21,173 nt of DNA, from assembly GCA_947165105.1 (NCBI GenBank), contig CAMUZC010000017.1, forward strand, positions 1 through 21,173, given 5' to 3'. Shown piece after piece: positions 7,467 to 14,852 of this stretch (the stretch's first letter is position 1; each line of letters begins with the position of its first letter). Position numbers and translations under genes: made by a program. The notes beneath the pieces are model-generated. The model had not been told where the DNA came from. It searched no databases and saw only the letters and a list, made by a program, of their open reading frames with translations. The stretch is from an uncultured Lachnospiraceae bacterium. Lineage in GTDB: Bacteria; Bacillota_A; Clostridia; TANB77; CAG-508.

Positions 7467-8696
7467 TTAATTAGCCTTATCTCTATATACCTTAATCATA
7501 TCCTTAAAACTCATCTTGCTACCATAATTCAAAATAGCATTAGAATAAATCTTAATAGCAATTTTAGCAATTACAATACTTGTAATAATTAACACTCCAA
7601 TAGAAATAGCAATATCTTTTGGCTCAGCCAATCCCATCATAATTCTTAAAGGCATGCAGAATGGTGATGAAATAGGTAAAATTGAAGCGATTGCATTTAA
7701 ATTACTTGTTGGATTCATCATAGTAAAGTAAGCTAGATAAAAACCTACAACAGAAATTATTGCAACAGGCATGTTTGCTGACTGAATATCTTCTGGTTTG
7801 CTTACAGTTGATCCTGTTAATGCATATAATAATGCATATGCTAAATAACCTAATATAAAATAAACTATTGTAATAATTCCAAGTGCTGGTGTTATATTAG
7901 ACATATCTAGCACTGAGTTTAGTAATTCTGGTTCTAAGAAAGCTTTTGCACTTGCTAAAGCTGTTCCAACAATTACTATAAGCTGTGCTAATCCAACTAA
8001 ACCAATACCAATAGTTTTACCAAGCACTATAGTTCTAGGGCTTGTTGATGTCACAAGCGTTTCCATTATTTTTGATGTTTTTTCAGTTGTAATTGAACTT
8101 GAAACTTGATATGCACAGAAGTAAATTGCGAAGAACAATACCATAGATAAAAGCATCATTATAAGCACATTACCTTTTGCTTCTTTTTCAGCTGTTTGCT
8201 CTAAACTAAACTCAAAATTTGGTGTAATTGATTTTAATTGTTCTTCATTTAATCCTAATTTACTAATTTGCATATTCATATATAATGCATTCATTCCAGC
8301 AACAATATCTTCTGGAACGTCTCCCATCATTGTTGTATTTTCTACAATATATCTCATCTTAATATTATTGTCTTGTTTTTCAACAATGATTGCTGAATCA
8401 ATTTCGTCTTTTTCAATTTTTTCTTTTATTTCATCATAAGAATTTTTTGTAATCTCTATTTCATAATCTAAATTCAAACTTTTAATTACATCCAAATTAC
8501 CATCAAAAACATCTTCGCTATCAGCAATTAACAACTTTTCTGTTGATGATTCATTTCCTTTAAACTTCTTTATTAAATTTGGAACATTAAATCCAACAAC
8601 TATAAACACTAAAATAATTAAAGTTGAGATAATAAAAGACTTTCTCTTAACCATTTCTTTAATTGTAAATTTCATTACTGTTAAAATATCCTTCAT
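7467..8696 (-). CDS. ABC-2 type transporter permease (NatB-like)
   Basis: The product (409 aa) has the ABC-2 exporter layout: one membrane helix near residues 20-40 after a basic start, a soluble loop of about 130 residues, then five or more hydrophobic segments from about 180 to the end. KTSKIMETLVTSTSPRTIVLGKTIGIG is the conserved NatB/YhaP-like cytoplasmic coupling segment. I prefer ATG at 8696, one base past the ATPase stop; GTG at 8705 would overlap that gene. It pairs with the ATPase encoded just upstream. Relatives export sodium, peptides or drugs; the cargo is unknown. Confidence 0.88.
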   Translation of the reverse strand: MKDILTVMKFTIKEMVKRKSFIISTLIILVFIVVGFNVPNLIKKFKGNESSTEKLLIADSEDVFDGNLDVIKSLNLDYEIEITKNSYDEIKEKIEKDEIDSAIIVEKQDNNIKMRYIVENTTMMGDVPEDIVAGMNALYMNMQISKLGLNEEQLKSITPNFEFSLEQTAEKEAKGNVLIMMLLSMVLFFAIYFCAYQVSSSITTEKTSKIMETLVTSTSPRTIVLGKTIGIGLVGLAQLIVIVGTALASAKAFLEPELLNSVLDMSNITPALGIITIVYFILGYLAYALLYALTGSTVSKPEDIQSANMPVAIISVVGFYLAYFTMMNPTSNLNAIASILPISSPFCMPLRIMMGLAEPKDIAISIGVLIITSIVIAKIAIKIYSNAILNYGSKMSFKDMIKVYRDKAN

Positions 8697-8697
8697 T

Positions 8698-9588
8698 CTA
8701 CTCACCCACCTTTTCTATAAAAATATCATTCAATGTTGGTTTCATAATCTCGAATTTATTTACTTTTATTCCTTGTGAAACCACTTTATTTAATAGCTCG
8801 TGGGCTTTTTCTTCTCCATCAATTCTAATTGTATATTCAGTTCCAACAGTATTTTCAATGTTCATCTCTAAACTGTTAATTATATTATCAATATTTTGAT
8901 TAGCAGATATCTTCATTCTATTTACAGGGTATGTTTCTTTTATTTCTTTTAAATTACCTTGTAACACAGTTTTACCTCTATTTAAAATCAAAATATCCTC
9001 ACAAAATTCTTCAATTGTTGCCATTTGATGTGCAGACATAATTACATATTTTCCATCTTTTACTAATCCTATAATTATATCTTTTAAAATTCCAGTATTT
9101 ACAGGATCTAGGCCACTAAATGGTTCATCTAAAATAACAAGTTCTGGATTATGAATAATTGCAGTCATAAATTGAATTTTTTGTTGATTTCCTTTTGATA
9201 ATTTTTCAGCTGTCATTTGCAAATATTCTTCAACTTTTAATTCTTTAGCCCATTTTTTTATTGAGGCATCAGCACTTTGTTTATCCATTCCTTTTAATTC
9301 AGCAAAATACATTAATTGGTCATATATCTTTGTTTTTGGATATACACCTCTTTCTTCTGGTAAATACCCAAAGTTAACACTTTTTCTATTAACCTCTTTA
9401 CCATTCCATGTAATTGTTCCAGAATCCTTTTTTAAGATTCCTAAAATCATTCTAATTGTAGTTGTTTTACCTGCACCATTTGTTCCTAAAAGCCCATATA
9501 CTCCTGGTTTGCTAAGTTCTAATGATATGTTGTCTACTGCTTTTTTTCCTACAAATGATTTAGATACATTTTTTAAGATTAAACTCAT
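8698..9588 (-). CDS. ABC transporter ATP-binding protein (NatA-like)
   Basis: The 296-aa protein has every nucleotide-binding motif: Walker A GTNGAGKT (35-42), signature LSKGNQQK (130-137), Walker B LVILDE (150-155), D-loop SGLD and H-loop His187 in SAHQM. The Q-loop region reads YLPEERGVYP, as in NatA-type exporter ATPases, with Glu where Gln is common. A C-terminal extension (about 215-296) is typical of this subgroup. AGGAG lies just before the ATG. It is translated directly before its permease and belongs to the operon led by the XRE regulator. Confidence 0.93.
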   Translation of the reverse strand: MSLILKNVSKSFVGKKAVDNISLELSKPGVYGLLGTNGAGKTTTIRMILGILKKDSGTITWNGKEVNRKSVNFGYLPEERGVYPKTKIYDQLMYFAELKGMDKQSADASIKKWAKELKVEEYLQMTAEKLSKGNQQKIQFMTAIIHNPELVILDEPFSGLDPVNTGILKDIIIGLVKDGKYVIMSAHQMATIEEFCEDILILNRGKTVLQGNLKEIKETYPVNRMKISANQNIDNIINSLEMNIENTVGTEYTIRIDGEEKAHELLNKVVSQGIKVNKFEIMKPTLNDIFIEKVGE

Positions 9589-9625
9589 TTTTGGCTCCTC
9601 CCTTTTTTATTAATGTAGTATTATC

Positions 9626-9778
9626 TTATTTATCTTTTAAAAAGAAACTTAAAACAACACATACAGCCATTAAAATAGTTGTTACTATTAACAACCAGTC
9701 TATTTTCAAAAGCAAACATAATAACATTAATATAAATTCTATTGTTATAATCACTTTCATTATAATATCTTTTTTCAT
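9626..9778 (-). CDS. Small membrane protein, 50 aa
   Basis: A strong site, GAAGGAGGAG, precedes ATG at 9778. The frame runs 50 codons: basic start MKKDIIMK, two hydrophobic stretches (about 8-25 and 27-46) separated by KIDW, and a charged end FLKDK. It fills the space between the DUF2178-like gene and the ABC ATPase in the same orientation with close spacing, so I believe it is real. It may be an accessory subunit of the transporter or part of the regulator/membrane-protein module; no family is recognised. Confidence 0.7.
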   Translation of the reverse strand: MKKDIIMKVIITIEFILMLLCLLLKIDWLLIVTTILMAVCVVLSFFLKDK

Positions 9779-9814
9779 GTTTTCTCCTCCTTCTTTAAAT
9801 ATTTATATTATTAT

Positions 9815-10240
9815 TTATTTTCTTTTACTAATTATAAAATAGCTCATAAGATATATTAAAGTATCTATTCCAACAAATGCGGTTAATATCATTCCTTCTT
9901 TTTCTAATCCTAATAAATATAGAACAATGCCAGCTATTGCAGCAATTACAGTAGTTATTCTGAAAGTAATTCCACTTGCTTCGTTATTTATTGCAATTAA
10001 TCTTTCATCTTGTAATTTATTAACCATCTCTTGGCCTTTATCAGCACCAGATATTGCATATATAGTTTTAATAAAAATAAACATTCCAACTACAATTAAA
10101 CCACTAGAAACGCCAGTAATATAATCTATCTTATTCTCATTAAATACATTTTTAAATATAAGTGTAGAAAATAAGATAACAATCCCCAGTAGTATTACTA
10201 TAACAGAAGCCATAATCTTCTTTTTAATCTCTTTATTCAT
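9815..10240 (-). CDS. DUF2178-like four-helix membrane protein
   Basis: The 141-aa protein has four hydrophobic segments (about 10-30, 41-63, 91-112, 115-136). A cytoplasmic loop between the second and third carries LQDERLIAINNEASG, the DER-containing stretch typical of DUF2178-type proteins. Such proteins are habitually encoded next to a tiny XRE regulator and an ABC exporter, as here. It begins 3 bases after the regulator's stop with GAGGAAT before the ATG. The function of the family is not known to me; a role in sensing or in transporter assembly is only inferred. Confidence 0.75.
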   Translation of the reverse strand: MNKEIKKKIMASVIVILLGIVILFSTLIFKNVFNENKIDYITGVSSGLIVVGMFIFIKTIYAISGADKGQEMVNKLQDERLIAINNEASGITFRITTVIAAIAGIVLYLLGLEKEGMILTAFVGIDTLIYLMSYFIISKRK

Positions 10241-10243
10241 AAC

Positions 10244-10441
10244 TTATTCCTCCTCACAAAAAAATACCTCTTCAATTGATTTATTAAAGTGCCTAGAAAT
10301 TTTAAATGCTAACATAATTGATGGGTTATATTTTCCCTTTTCTATTGAGATTATAGTTTGTCTAGAAACGCCAACACAATGTGCTAATTCTTCTTGTTTT
10401 TCATTTCTTGATTTTCTTAATTCTTCAACCAAATTTTTCAA
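10244..10441 (-). CDS. XRE-family HTH regulator (YozG-like)
   Basis: At 65 aa this is essentially one Cro/CI helix-turn-helix: EELAHCVGVSRQTIISIEKGKYNPS (about 18-41) shows the Q-E-ELA...VSRQTI...IE-G-Y-P pattern of the short YozG-like group. Its start is TTG at 10441, after AAGGATAG at usable spacing, and the reading fits the family's MKNxIxELR opening. It leads the operon with the membrane protein and ABC exporter, so it probably controls them. A palindrome just downstream of the -10 (10460-10475) is a likely operator for autoregulation. Confidence 0.9.
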   Translation of the reverse strand: MKNLVEELRKSRNEKQEELAHCVGVSRQTIISIEKGKYNPSIMLAFKISRHFNKSIEEVFFCEEE

Positions 10442-10459
10442 ACTATCACTATCCTTTTT

Positions 10460-10475
10460 AATGTAATGTTACATT
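10460..10475. promoter_or_regulatory. Putative operator of the XRE regulator
   Basis: AATGTAATGTTACATT is a 16-base perfect palindrome located directly downstream of the -10 hexamer and before the regulator's start codon. That is the expected place for a repressor site. Confidence 0.6.
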
Positions 10476-10481
10476 TACTTG

Positions 10482-10510
10482 ATTATATTTCTTTTTTTAT
10501 TGAATGTCAA
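10482..10510 (-). promoter_or_regulatory. Consensus promoter of the XRE-ABC operon
   Basis: On the minus strand, TTGACA (10505-10510), 17-base spacer, TATAAT (10482-10487): both hexamers are exact consensus. A GTCAA/TTGAC inverted repeat (10506-10521) overlaps the -35. Confidence 0.85.
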
Positions 10511-10588
10511 GTTTGTTTGACATCTTTATAAAAAAACAGAAAATAATATAATAAAATTAAAAATTTATGAAATAATTTTTCAATTGTC

Positions 10589-10618
10589 TTGACAACTTAT
10601 AATTATTTGTGGTAATAT
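10589..10618 (+). promoter_or_regulatory. Promoter of tRNA-Leu
   Basis: TTGACA (10589-10594), 18-base spacer, TAATAT (10613-10618). The tRNA begins 12 bases later. Confidence 0.8.
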
Positions 10619-10630
10619 TAATTTTGTAAT

Positions 10631-10714
10631 GCGGATGTGGCGGAATTGGCAGACGCGCTGGTCTTAGGAACCAGTGTCAACGACGTGGGGGTTCAAGTCC
10701 CTTCATCCGCACCA
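10631..10714 (+). tRNA. tRNA-Leu (anticodon UAG)
   Basis: The acceptor arms GCGGATG and CATCCGC pair fully, followed by discriminator A and encoded CCA (to 10714). The anticodon stem CTGGT/ACCAG encloses loop CTTAGGA, giving UAG, which reads CUN leucine codons. A long variable arm (TGTCAACGACGT) and the T-loop GTTCAAGTC confirm a class II leucine tRNA. It is a single gene with its own promoter. Confidence 0.97.
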
Positions 10715-10725
10715 TAGGAAGTTTT

Positions 10726-10780
10726 CGTCAAACTTTTTTAATCTTGAAACTAGTGAGTTTCGAGATTAAAAAAAATGACG
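10726..10780. repeat. Long imperfect hairpin after tRNA-Leu
   Basis: CGTCA, then TTTTTTAATCT and GAAACT, pair with AGTTTC, AGATTAAAAAA and TGACG around an AGTG loop, with a T-G wobble and a small AAC bulge. It is about 23 pairs long. It may help end tRNA transcription or may be a small inserted palindromic element. Confidence 0.6.
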
Positions 10781-10797
10781 AACACAAAAATCGAAAG

Positions 10798-10825
10798 ATC
10801 AATTCGTAAGAGTTGATTTTTTTTG
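10798..10825 (+). terminator. Intrinsic terminator of the tRNA unit
   Basis: ATCAATT (10798-10804), loop CGTAAG and AGTTGAT (10811-10817) form a stem followed by an eight-T run. The rest of the gap up to 10912 is A-rich and shows nothing further. Confidence 0.75.
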
Positions 10826-10912
10826 TATGCTAAAAAAAATTGAAAGGAAATTGCAAAACCAAAAGAAAAAAATAGAGAACTTTTTTATTTTACATAAATC
10901 ATTATATAATGC

Positions 10913-10941
10913 TTGAAATTCAACAAATTTTGTGATATGAT
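10913..10941 (+). promoter_or_regulatory. Promoter of the 164-aa unknown gene
   Basis: TTGAAA (10913-10918), 17-base spacer, TATGAT (10936-10941), with GTGA before the -10 giving an extended element. GGAGGTG at 10956-10962 is the ribosome binding site. Confidence 0.7.
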
Positions 10942-10967
10942 ATATAAAATTTTATGGAGGTGTTAGT

Positions 10968-11462
10968 ATGATTAACATTTATGATTGGTCATACGCTATC
11001 GAAAAAAACATAGTCCGGATAACATTCAATCAACCATTAGCCAATAAAATTATCATTGTAGCAAACGTATTTAAAGCTCAATTAATCACAAACATCAAGT
11101 GTGAAGAAAATGAACTTTATTTTGGATTTAAAAATGCTATAATAGCTAATGATTTTGTTGCTGCTCTTGTCGAAAAATATCCAAATATTTTCACACTGAA
11201 GAACAATTGGGATATTTCTCAGACGGCCAATACCACTGTATCATTTTCCTGCTTGGTAGATTCCAATACTAGTGTTGTAGAAGAAATAGTTACCTCTATG
11301 TTTGATGATTTCAAAACTATTACTTCTATGACTAACAAAAAAGTATCTAACTTTGAATTAAACATTGATTCTTCTGTTGGATATATGAATTTTGATATCG
11401 TTTTCTCTACGCAGGACAATGCAAAGAACTTTATTCACGACTATAATCGATTCAAAAAGTAA
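10968..11462 (+). CDS. Hypothetical protein with two similar halves
   Basis: I do not recognise this 164-aa family. It has no signal peptide, membrane segment or obvious catalytic motif. The sequence divides into two halves, about 15-72 and 89-163, each with the order strand, helix, strand, strand, helix. Each ends in a comparable segment: FGFKNAIIANDFVAALVEKY in the first and FDIVFSTQDNAKNFIHDYNRF-like in the second. That suggests an internal duplication of a small alpha-beta domain. GGAGGTG precedes the ATG, and a promoter and terminator flank it, so it is a real single-gene unit. Its function is unknown. Confidence 0.75.
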   Translation: MINIYDWSYAIEKNIVRITFNQPLANKIIIVANVFKAQLITNIKCEENELYFGFKNAIIANDFVAALVEKYPNIFTLKNNWDISQTANTTVSFSCLVDSNTSVVEEIVTSMFDDFKTITSMTNKKVSNFELNIDSSVGYMNFDIVFSTQDNAKNFIHDYNRFKK

Positions 11463-11469
11463 TCACCAA

Positions 11470-11505
11470 AGCCAGCAATTCATTTTTTGCTGGCTTATCT
11501 TTTTA
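11470..11505 (+). terminator. Terminator after the 164-aa unknown gene
   Basis: AGCCAGCAA (11470-11478) pairs with TTGCTGGCT (11487-11495), followed by TATCTTTTTA, 7 bases after the stop codon. Confidence 0.75.
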
Positions 11506-11554
11506 TATTACTAAAATATTCCTTGTTTCCATTTTAAATACAAATATATTTTTC

Positions 11555-12148
11555 TTATAAGTTGTACTTTTTCTCTATTAGTTCTAAAGCTTTTTTTACA
11601 TCATATTCCTCGGTAATATTAATATTGCATGCTTTAATATATGCTAACATCTCATTTTTCACTTTATTTATTTCTATAATTGATTTTCCTTCGAAATCAT
11701 TAACATTTTCATATTCAATTAAAGTTCCTAGATTTTCAACTATCTGAAAAGCAAATTCATTTCCGTTTTTTTCATATACAATCACATGATATTTCACTTC
11801 AATAAGATTGTAAAAACCTAAACATTTAAATAAACTCTCTGCTTTTTCCAAATCATCACAATTTAAATTTACTTTTTGTTCAGAAACAACATCTCCTTTA
11901 TTATCTAATTCTTTATTCTTATAAGTAATCTTTTTAATCTCTTTTCCATCTAATTTTAAATTCCTCAATAATACTGAATGTTTCAAGAATTCTTGTACAT
12001 TTTCTTTTTTCATTTCAATATCTAAATTTGATAAATATATATCATCAATATCACTTTCTCGTATTTTTTTAAATCCTTCATTTTCTAATTTACCAATGGC
12101 ATCTTCCATTTTTTCAGTCAATCTGACTGTAATTTCTATCTGTTTCAT
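11555..12148 (-). CDS. CYTH domain protein
   Basis: The 197-aa protein follows the CYTH tunnel-fold layout. It has an N-terminal strand with EITVRL (the family signature is ExExK; here E-I-T-V-R), then SVLLRNLKLDGKEIKKITYK, and DLEKAESLFKCLGFYNLIEVKYHVIVYE, then LGTLIEYEN near 140. Charged residues on alternate strands match the polyphosphate-binding pattern. Members include class IV adenylate cyclases and thiamine triphosphatases, and act on triphosphorylated substrates; the second acidic residue of the signature is absent, so activity is uncertain. GAGGAGGA precedes the ATG. It has its own promoter and is separated from the upstream operon by a strong terminator. Confidence 0.75.
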   Translation of the reverse strand: MKQIEITVRLTEKMEDAIGKLENEGFKKIRESDIDDIYLSNLDIEMKKENVQEFLKHSVLLRNLKLDGKEIKKITYKNKELDNKGDVVSEQKVNLNCDDLEKAESLFKCLGFYNLIEVKYHVIVYEKNGNEFAFQIVENLGTLIEYENVNDFEGKSIIEINKVKNEMLAYIKACNINITEEYDVKKALELIEKKYNL

Positions 12149-12174
12149 TTTGTTCCTCCTCTTATATTTTTTAT

Positions 12175-12203
12175 ATTATACAACAAAAAAAGGAAAATTT
12201 AAA
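12175..12203 (-). promoter_or_regulatory. Promoter of the CYTH gene, embedded in a terminator
   Basis: On the minus strand, TTTAAA (12198-12203), 17-base spacer, TATAAT (12175-12180). The -35 lies within the loop-proximal part of the terminator hairpin of the preceding operon. Confidence 0.5.
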
Positions 12204-12223
12204 TACTTAAATTTTCCTTTTTT
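12186..12223 (-). terminator. Terminator of the kinase-rSAM-NADAR-GreA operon
   Basis: A 17-bp perfect stem (12186-12202 with 12207-12223) has a four-base ATAC/GTAT loop. GGAAAATTTAA lies at the top and an A/T run at the base, so it should work on both strands. Confidence 0.8.
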
Positions 12224-12251
12224 GTCCAATTAGGATCAGCAATTTTTACGT

Positions 12252-12722
12252 TTAGATTTTTTCGATTTTTTTAATTACGATTGTTCTTGAATTGAAACTG
12301 AAAGTATCTCCTACATGCTTTCCAATCATAGCCTGTGCAAGAGGTGCATCACAAGCAAGAACACAACTTTTTAAATCGCCCTCTGTACTTCCAAGAATAG
12401 TAAACTTCTTTTCTGCACCCTCCATAGTAAAGGTTACAACTGCTCCGACAATAACGGTTGTGCCATCAAATTCCTGATACTCAGGTGTATCTTCAATGAT
12501 AACAGCCTCTTTAATCTTCCAGTAAATTTTTTCCTTCTGTGCGGGCAAAGTGTGCATAGCTTTTACGCGAAGTTCCATGAACTCAGGATTCTCACGCAAG
12601 TCGTTGTCACGCTTGGCACTTTCACCCATTTCGTTAAGTGTTTTCTGGATTTCGGCATCAATAGCCTTAAACTCAGTTTTAAGCTTAACTAAGCCAGCTC
12701 TCGAAATCAGTTCGTTTTTCAT
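12252..12722 (-). CDS. GreA/GreB-family transcription elongation factor (paralogue)
   Basis: The 156-aa product has both Gre domains. The N-terminal coiled coil (about 8-75) has the tip sequence DLRENPEF with Asp41 and Glu44, the acidic pair that holds the catalytic Mg in RNA polymerase. The C-terminal FKBP-like domain carries ILGSTEGD, CDAPLAQAMIGKHVGDTFSF. So it should rescue backtracked RNA polymerase by inducing transcript cleavage. It diverges from housekeeping GreA (RDND insertion-like tip, unusual mid-region) and is the last gene of an operon with no other transcription genes; its ATG overlaps the NADAR stop by 4 bases. One stretch (12601-12660) is 27/60 G+C, against 15/60 at 16561-16620 in the MFS gene, hinting at a different history. 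Confidence 0.88.
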   Translation of the reverse strand: MKNELISRAGLVKLKTEFKAIDAEIQKTLNEMGESAKRDNDLRENPEFMELRVKAMHTLPAQKEKIYWKIKEAVIIEDTPEYQEFDGTTVIVGAVVTFTMEGAEKKFTILGSTEGDLKSCVLACDAPLAQAMIGKHVGDTFSFNSRTIVIKKIEKI

Positions 12723-13180
12723 GATGAAATCTCTCCTTCGTACTCTGTTTTTAGTTTTAAACGAACAGCCATAACAATTTTCCCATAATTGTTTTGACCA
12801 TCATTATTAGGACCGCAGCCCCAATAATTTTCCTTAACAGTAGCTTCAACAATATATGCATCACCAGTTGCCAACAATTTTTTTAGAATTTGTCCATTCT
12901 GTTTAAACTTGAAGTAAACTGCCTCAAACATAACTTGTTGCTTTATCAGCTCCCAATCTTCTCTCAAATGATACATCCTGTTTCTTCCAATATTGGATGC
13001 TTCTTTGGGTGTTGGAGCATCAACAATTAGCTGTCTTACAGCGGGATCTAAAAACTTATGCGCCTGATAATAGTGCTCAGAGGTTTTCCAATAAATGTTG
13101 TCTTTGTAGAAACCATGGTTAGAATATGTTGCTAAATACCCTAAAGGTCCGAATTCCTTATAGAAACGAATTTCATTCAT
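12719..13180 (-). CDS. NADAR domain protein (YbiA-like N-glycosidase)
   Basis: The 153-aa protein shows all NADAR blocks: FYKEFGPLGYLATYS near the start, WKTSEHYYQAHKF (31-43), ASNIGR (61-66), and WGCGPNNDGQNNYGKIVMAVR (120-140). Known members cleave N-glycosidic bonds: YbiA/RibX acts on reactive riboflavin intermediates, and other NADAR proteins remove ADP-ribose from guanine in DNA. It lies third in the overlapping operon, sharing 8 bases with the rSAM gene and 4 with GreA. Coupling to a nucleotide-kinase-like protein and a radical SAM protein suggests a nucleotide-like substrate, but which bond it cuts here is unknown. Confidence 0.92.
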   Translation of the reverse strand: MNEIRFYKEFGPLGYLATYSNHGFYKDNIYWKTSEHYYQAHKFLDPAVRQLIVDAPTPKEASNIGRNRMYHLREDWELIKQQVMFEAVYFKFKQNGQILKKLLATGDAYIVEATVKENYWGCGPNNDGQNNYGKIVMAVRLKLKTEYEGEISS

Positions 13181-14852
13181 TCCTTCTTTGACCTGGAATA
13201 AGATACTTTTCTTTTAAGTCTGACATCTTATAGATTTCATCTGTTTGTTCTTCTAATTTGATTACAAATCTATAAGACACCTGCCCCTTTTCACTTGCAG
13301 TATCAAACATATTAAGTCGTTCTATTACAATAGAATTATCATAATCACAACTTAATCTCCAGGCTACACCTTCCTGAGTCATTTTGCTATTATGCATACC
13401 ATAGTTTCTTTCGTGGGTAGGAGTTAATGGTTCATTTTCTTTGTTAGTTAAACCGCAAAATTCACTTATTGCTCTACCAAGATTACAAATAATCCCTGTA
13501 TCAATAGAAAATTTGCAGTCAAATAACAAATTAGCGTCATATCCTGCTTGCTGCAAAACACTTATATACGCATTAATCATAGGTAAAACTTCATTTATGA
13601 TGTACTCATATTTTTCAAGTTTTCCTATGTTTTTGTACGCATGTGCTGTTTTCTTACAAAGTTCTAGAACGCTATAAACATCGGCCCATGTGGCATTAGG
13701 AAATGCATCCAAGCTTCTCAAACCTATTGATTTTTTATAAGAAATCAATGCATTCAAGAAGAATCTCTCGGTAATAATATATCCAGACATTGTCCTGTCT
13801 TCAGTTTTGGGATATATGTTTATACCAAAATTTCCATTCTCGGTTATGCTTGGGTTAATAGTATAGTACTCTCCATCATAGTTTCTCATAAGATAAACTT
13901 CAGACAGACTATAATCCTTACCCAAACTGTTTCCTATAATGATGAACTTGTGTGCAATTCGCTTAACTTCTTCAATATCCTTGACCGCTGCATATAAATC
14001 AATACTAAAAAACATTTGAGGTTCTTCTGTAAGACTTATGCTGTGATCATATGGATCCTTGATTTTTGATTCATGCAGTTCAATTTGCTTTTTTTCAGAT
14101 ATCCACAAATAATTTCCTGTACAGATAACCATATGTGATAACACCTCTGTAATATATACATCGGTAATTTTCACCAATGGCTTATAGCGGATTTCAACAC
14201 AAGCCTCTCTGCTACCTGAACCAAATTCTTCGAAGTAGGGTTTGTAAATTTCAAGAAAATTTGCCATATCTAGCATATAGTCAAATTGACTAAATTTCTC
14301 GTTTTTACATTCCCAACCAATTTCGTATGGTGTAAAAGATAATCTTACACCACCTACCCCTTTTGATTCGTTCTTACTAATTCTCTGATGCATCTTGTTA
14401 AGTTCTTCGTTGTGTCTACTAAAACTTACTGAAGAAATTCTTGTAGTGACACCCAATTCTCTCATTAGGAGATTGATGAACTTGTCTAAATACGGATAAT
14501 TTCCAACATCATTGTCCAGATATGGAAATACAACCGAATTCCTGTGTTCTTTCCTGTCGTAAGTTATTATAGACATACTAGTGTCTTTCTGCGGAGATGA
14601 ATACTTTAATGCTGCAATTGTATTTCTAAGTCTAGCTTCTGTCCAAAACTCGACTTTAGAATCGGCAAACTTGCTACATATTTTGCATGCATTTAAACAT
14701 CCTACCTGAGGTTGCAAGTGACGAAGTTTAGAGAAAAATTCTTCTGGCATATTTTTGAACACGGCAATTAATTTTTTCCGCTCCAGATAATCCAGCTCAG
14801 AGATTTCTCTTTCATCACTTAACAAAAATTCCGTTTTCGTCAAGATTATCAT
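13173..14852 (-). CDS. Putative radical SAM protein, 559 aa, unknown family
   Basis: Near the N-terminus GCLNACKIC supplies C52-C56-C59 in CX3CX2C spacing, the radical SAM cluster motif. Later segments follow a barrel rhythm: SVVFPYLDNDVGNYPYLDKFINLLM (about 106-130) would take the place of the GGEP region, then TRISSVSFSRHNEELNKM and GGVRLSFTPYEIGWE (137-181). Beyond about residue 200 there are more than 350 residues I cannot place, with no membrane segment, few cysteines, and a helical segment (ELCKKTAHAYKNIGKLEKYEYI). The ATG overlaps the kinase stop as ATGA, so translation is probably coupled. Substrate and reaction are unknown; the radical SAM assignment rests on motif and context and would be weakened if the barrel does not model. 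Confidence 0.7.
   Translation of the reverse strand: MIILTKTEFLLSDEREISELDYLERKKLIAVFKNMPEEFFSKLRHLQPQVGCLNACKICSKFADSKVEFWTEARLRNTIAALKYSSPQKDTSMSIITYDRKEHRNSVVFPYLDNDVGNYPYLDKFINLLMRELGVTTRISSVSFSRHNEELNKMHQRISKNESKGVGGVRLSFTPYEIGWECKNEKFSQFDYMLDMANFLEIYKPYFEEFGSGSREACVEIRYKPLVKITDVYITEVLSHMVICTGNYLWISEKKQIELHESKIKDPYDHSISLTEEPQMFFSIDLYAAVKDIEEVKRIAHKFIIIGNSLGKDYSLSEVYLMRNYDGEYYTINPSITENGNFGINIYPKTEDRTMSGYIITERFFLNALISYKKSIGLRSLDAFPNATWADVYSVLELCKKTAHAYKNIGKLEKYEYIINEVLPMINAYISVLQQAGYDANLLFDCKFSIDTGIICNLGRAISEFCGLTNKENEPLTPTHERNYGMHNSKMTQEGVAWRLSCDYDNSIVIERLNMFDTASEKGQVSYRFVIKLEEQTDEIYKMSDLKEKYLIPGQRRNE

Noticed and set aside
10516..10550. Plus-strand TTGACA with a downstream TAATAT
   Set aside because: The spacing is 21 or more bases, too long for a normal promoter.
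10726..10817. T-box or other riboswitch after the tRNA
   Set aside because: No specifier or NCCA-pairing bulge is seen; simple hairpins and a terminator explain the region.
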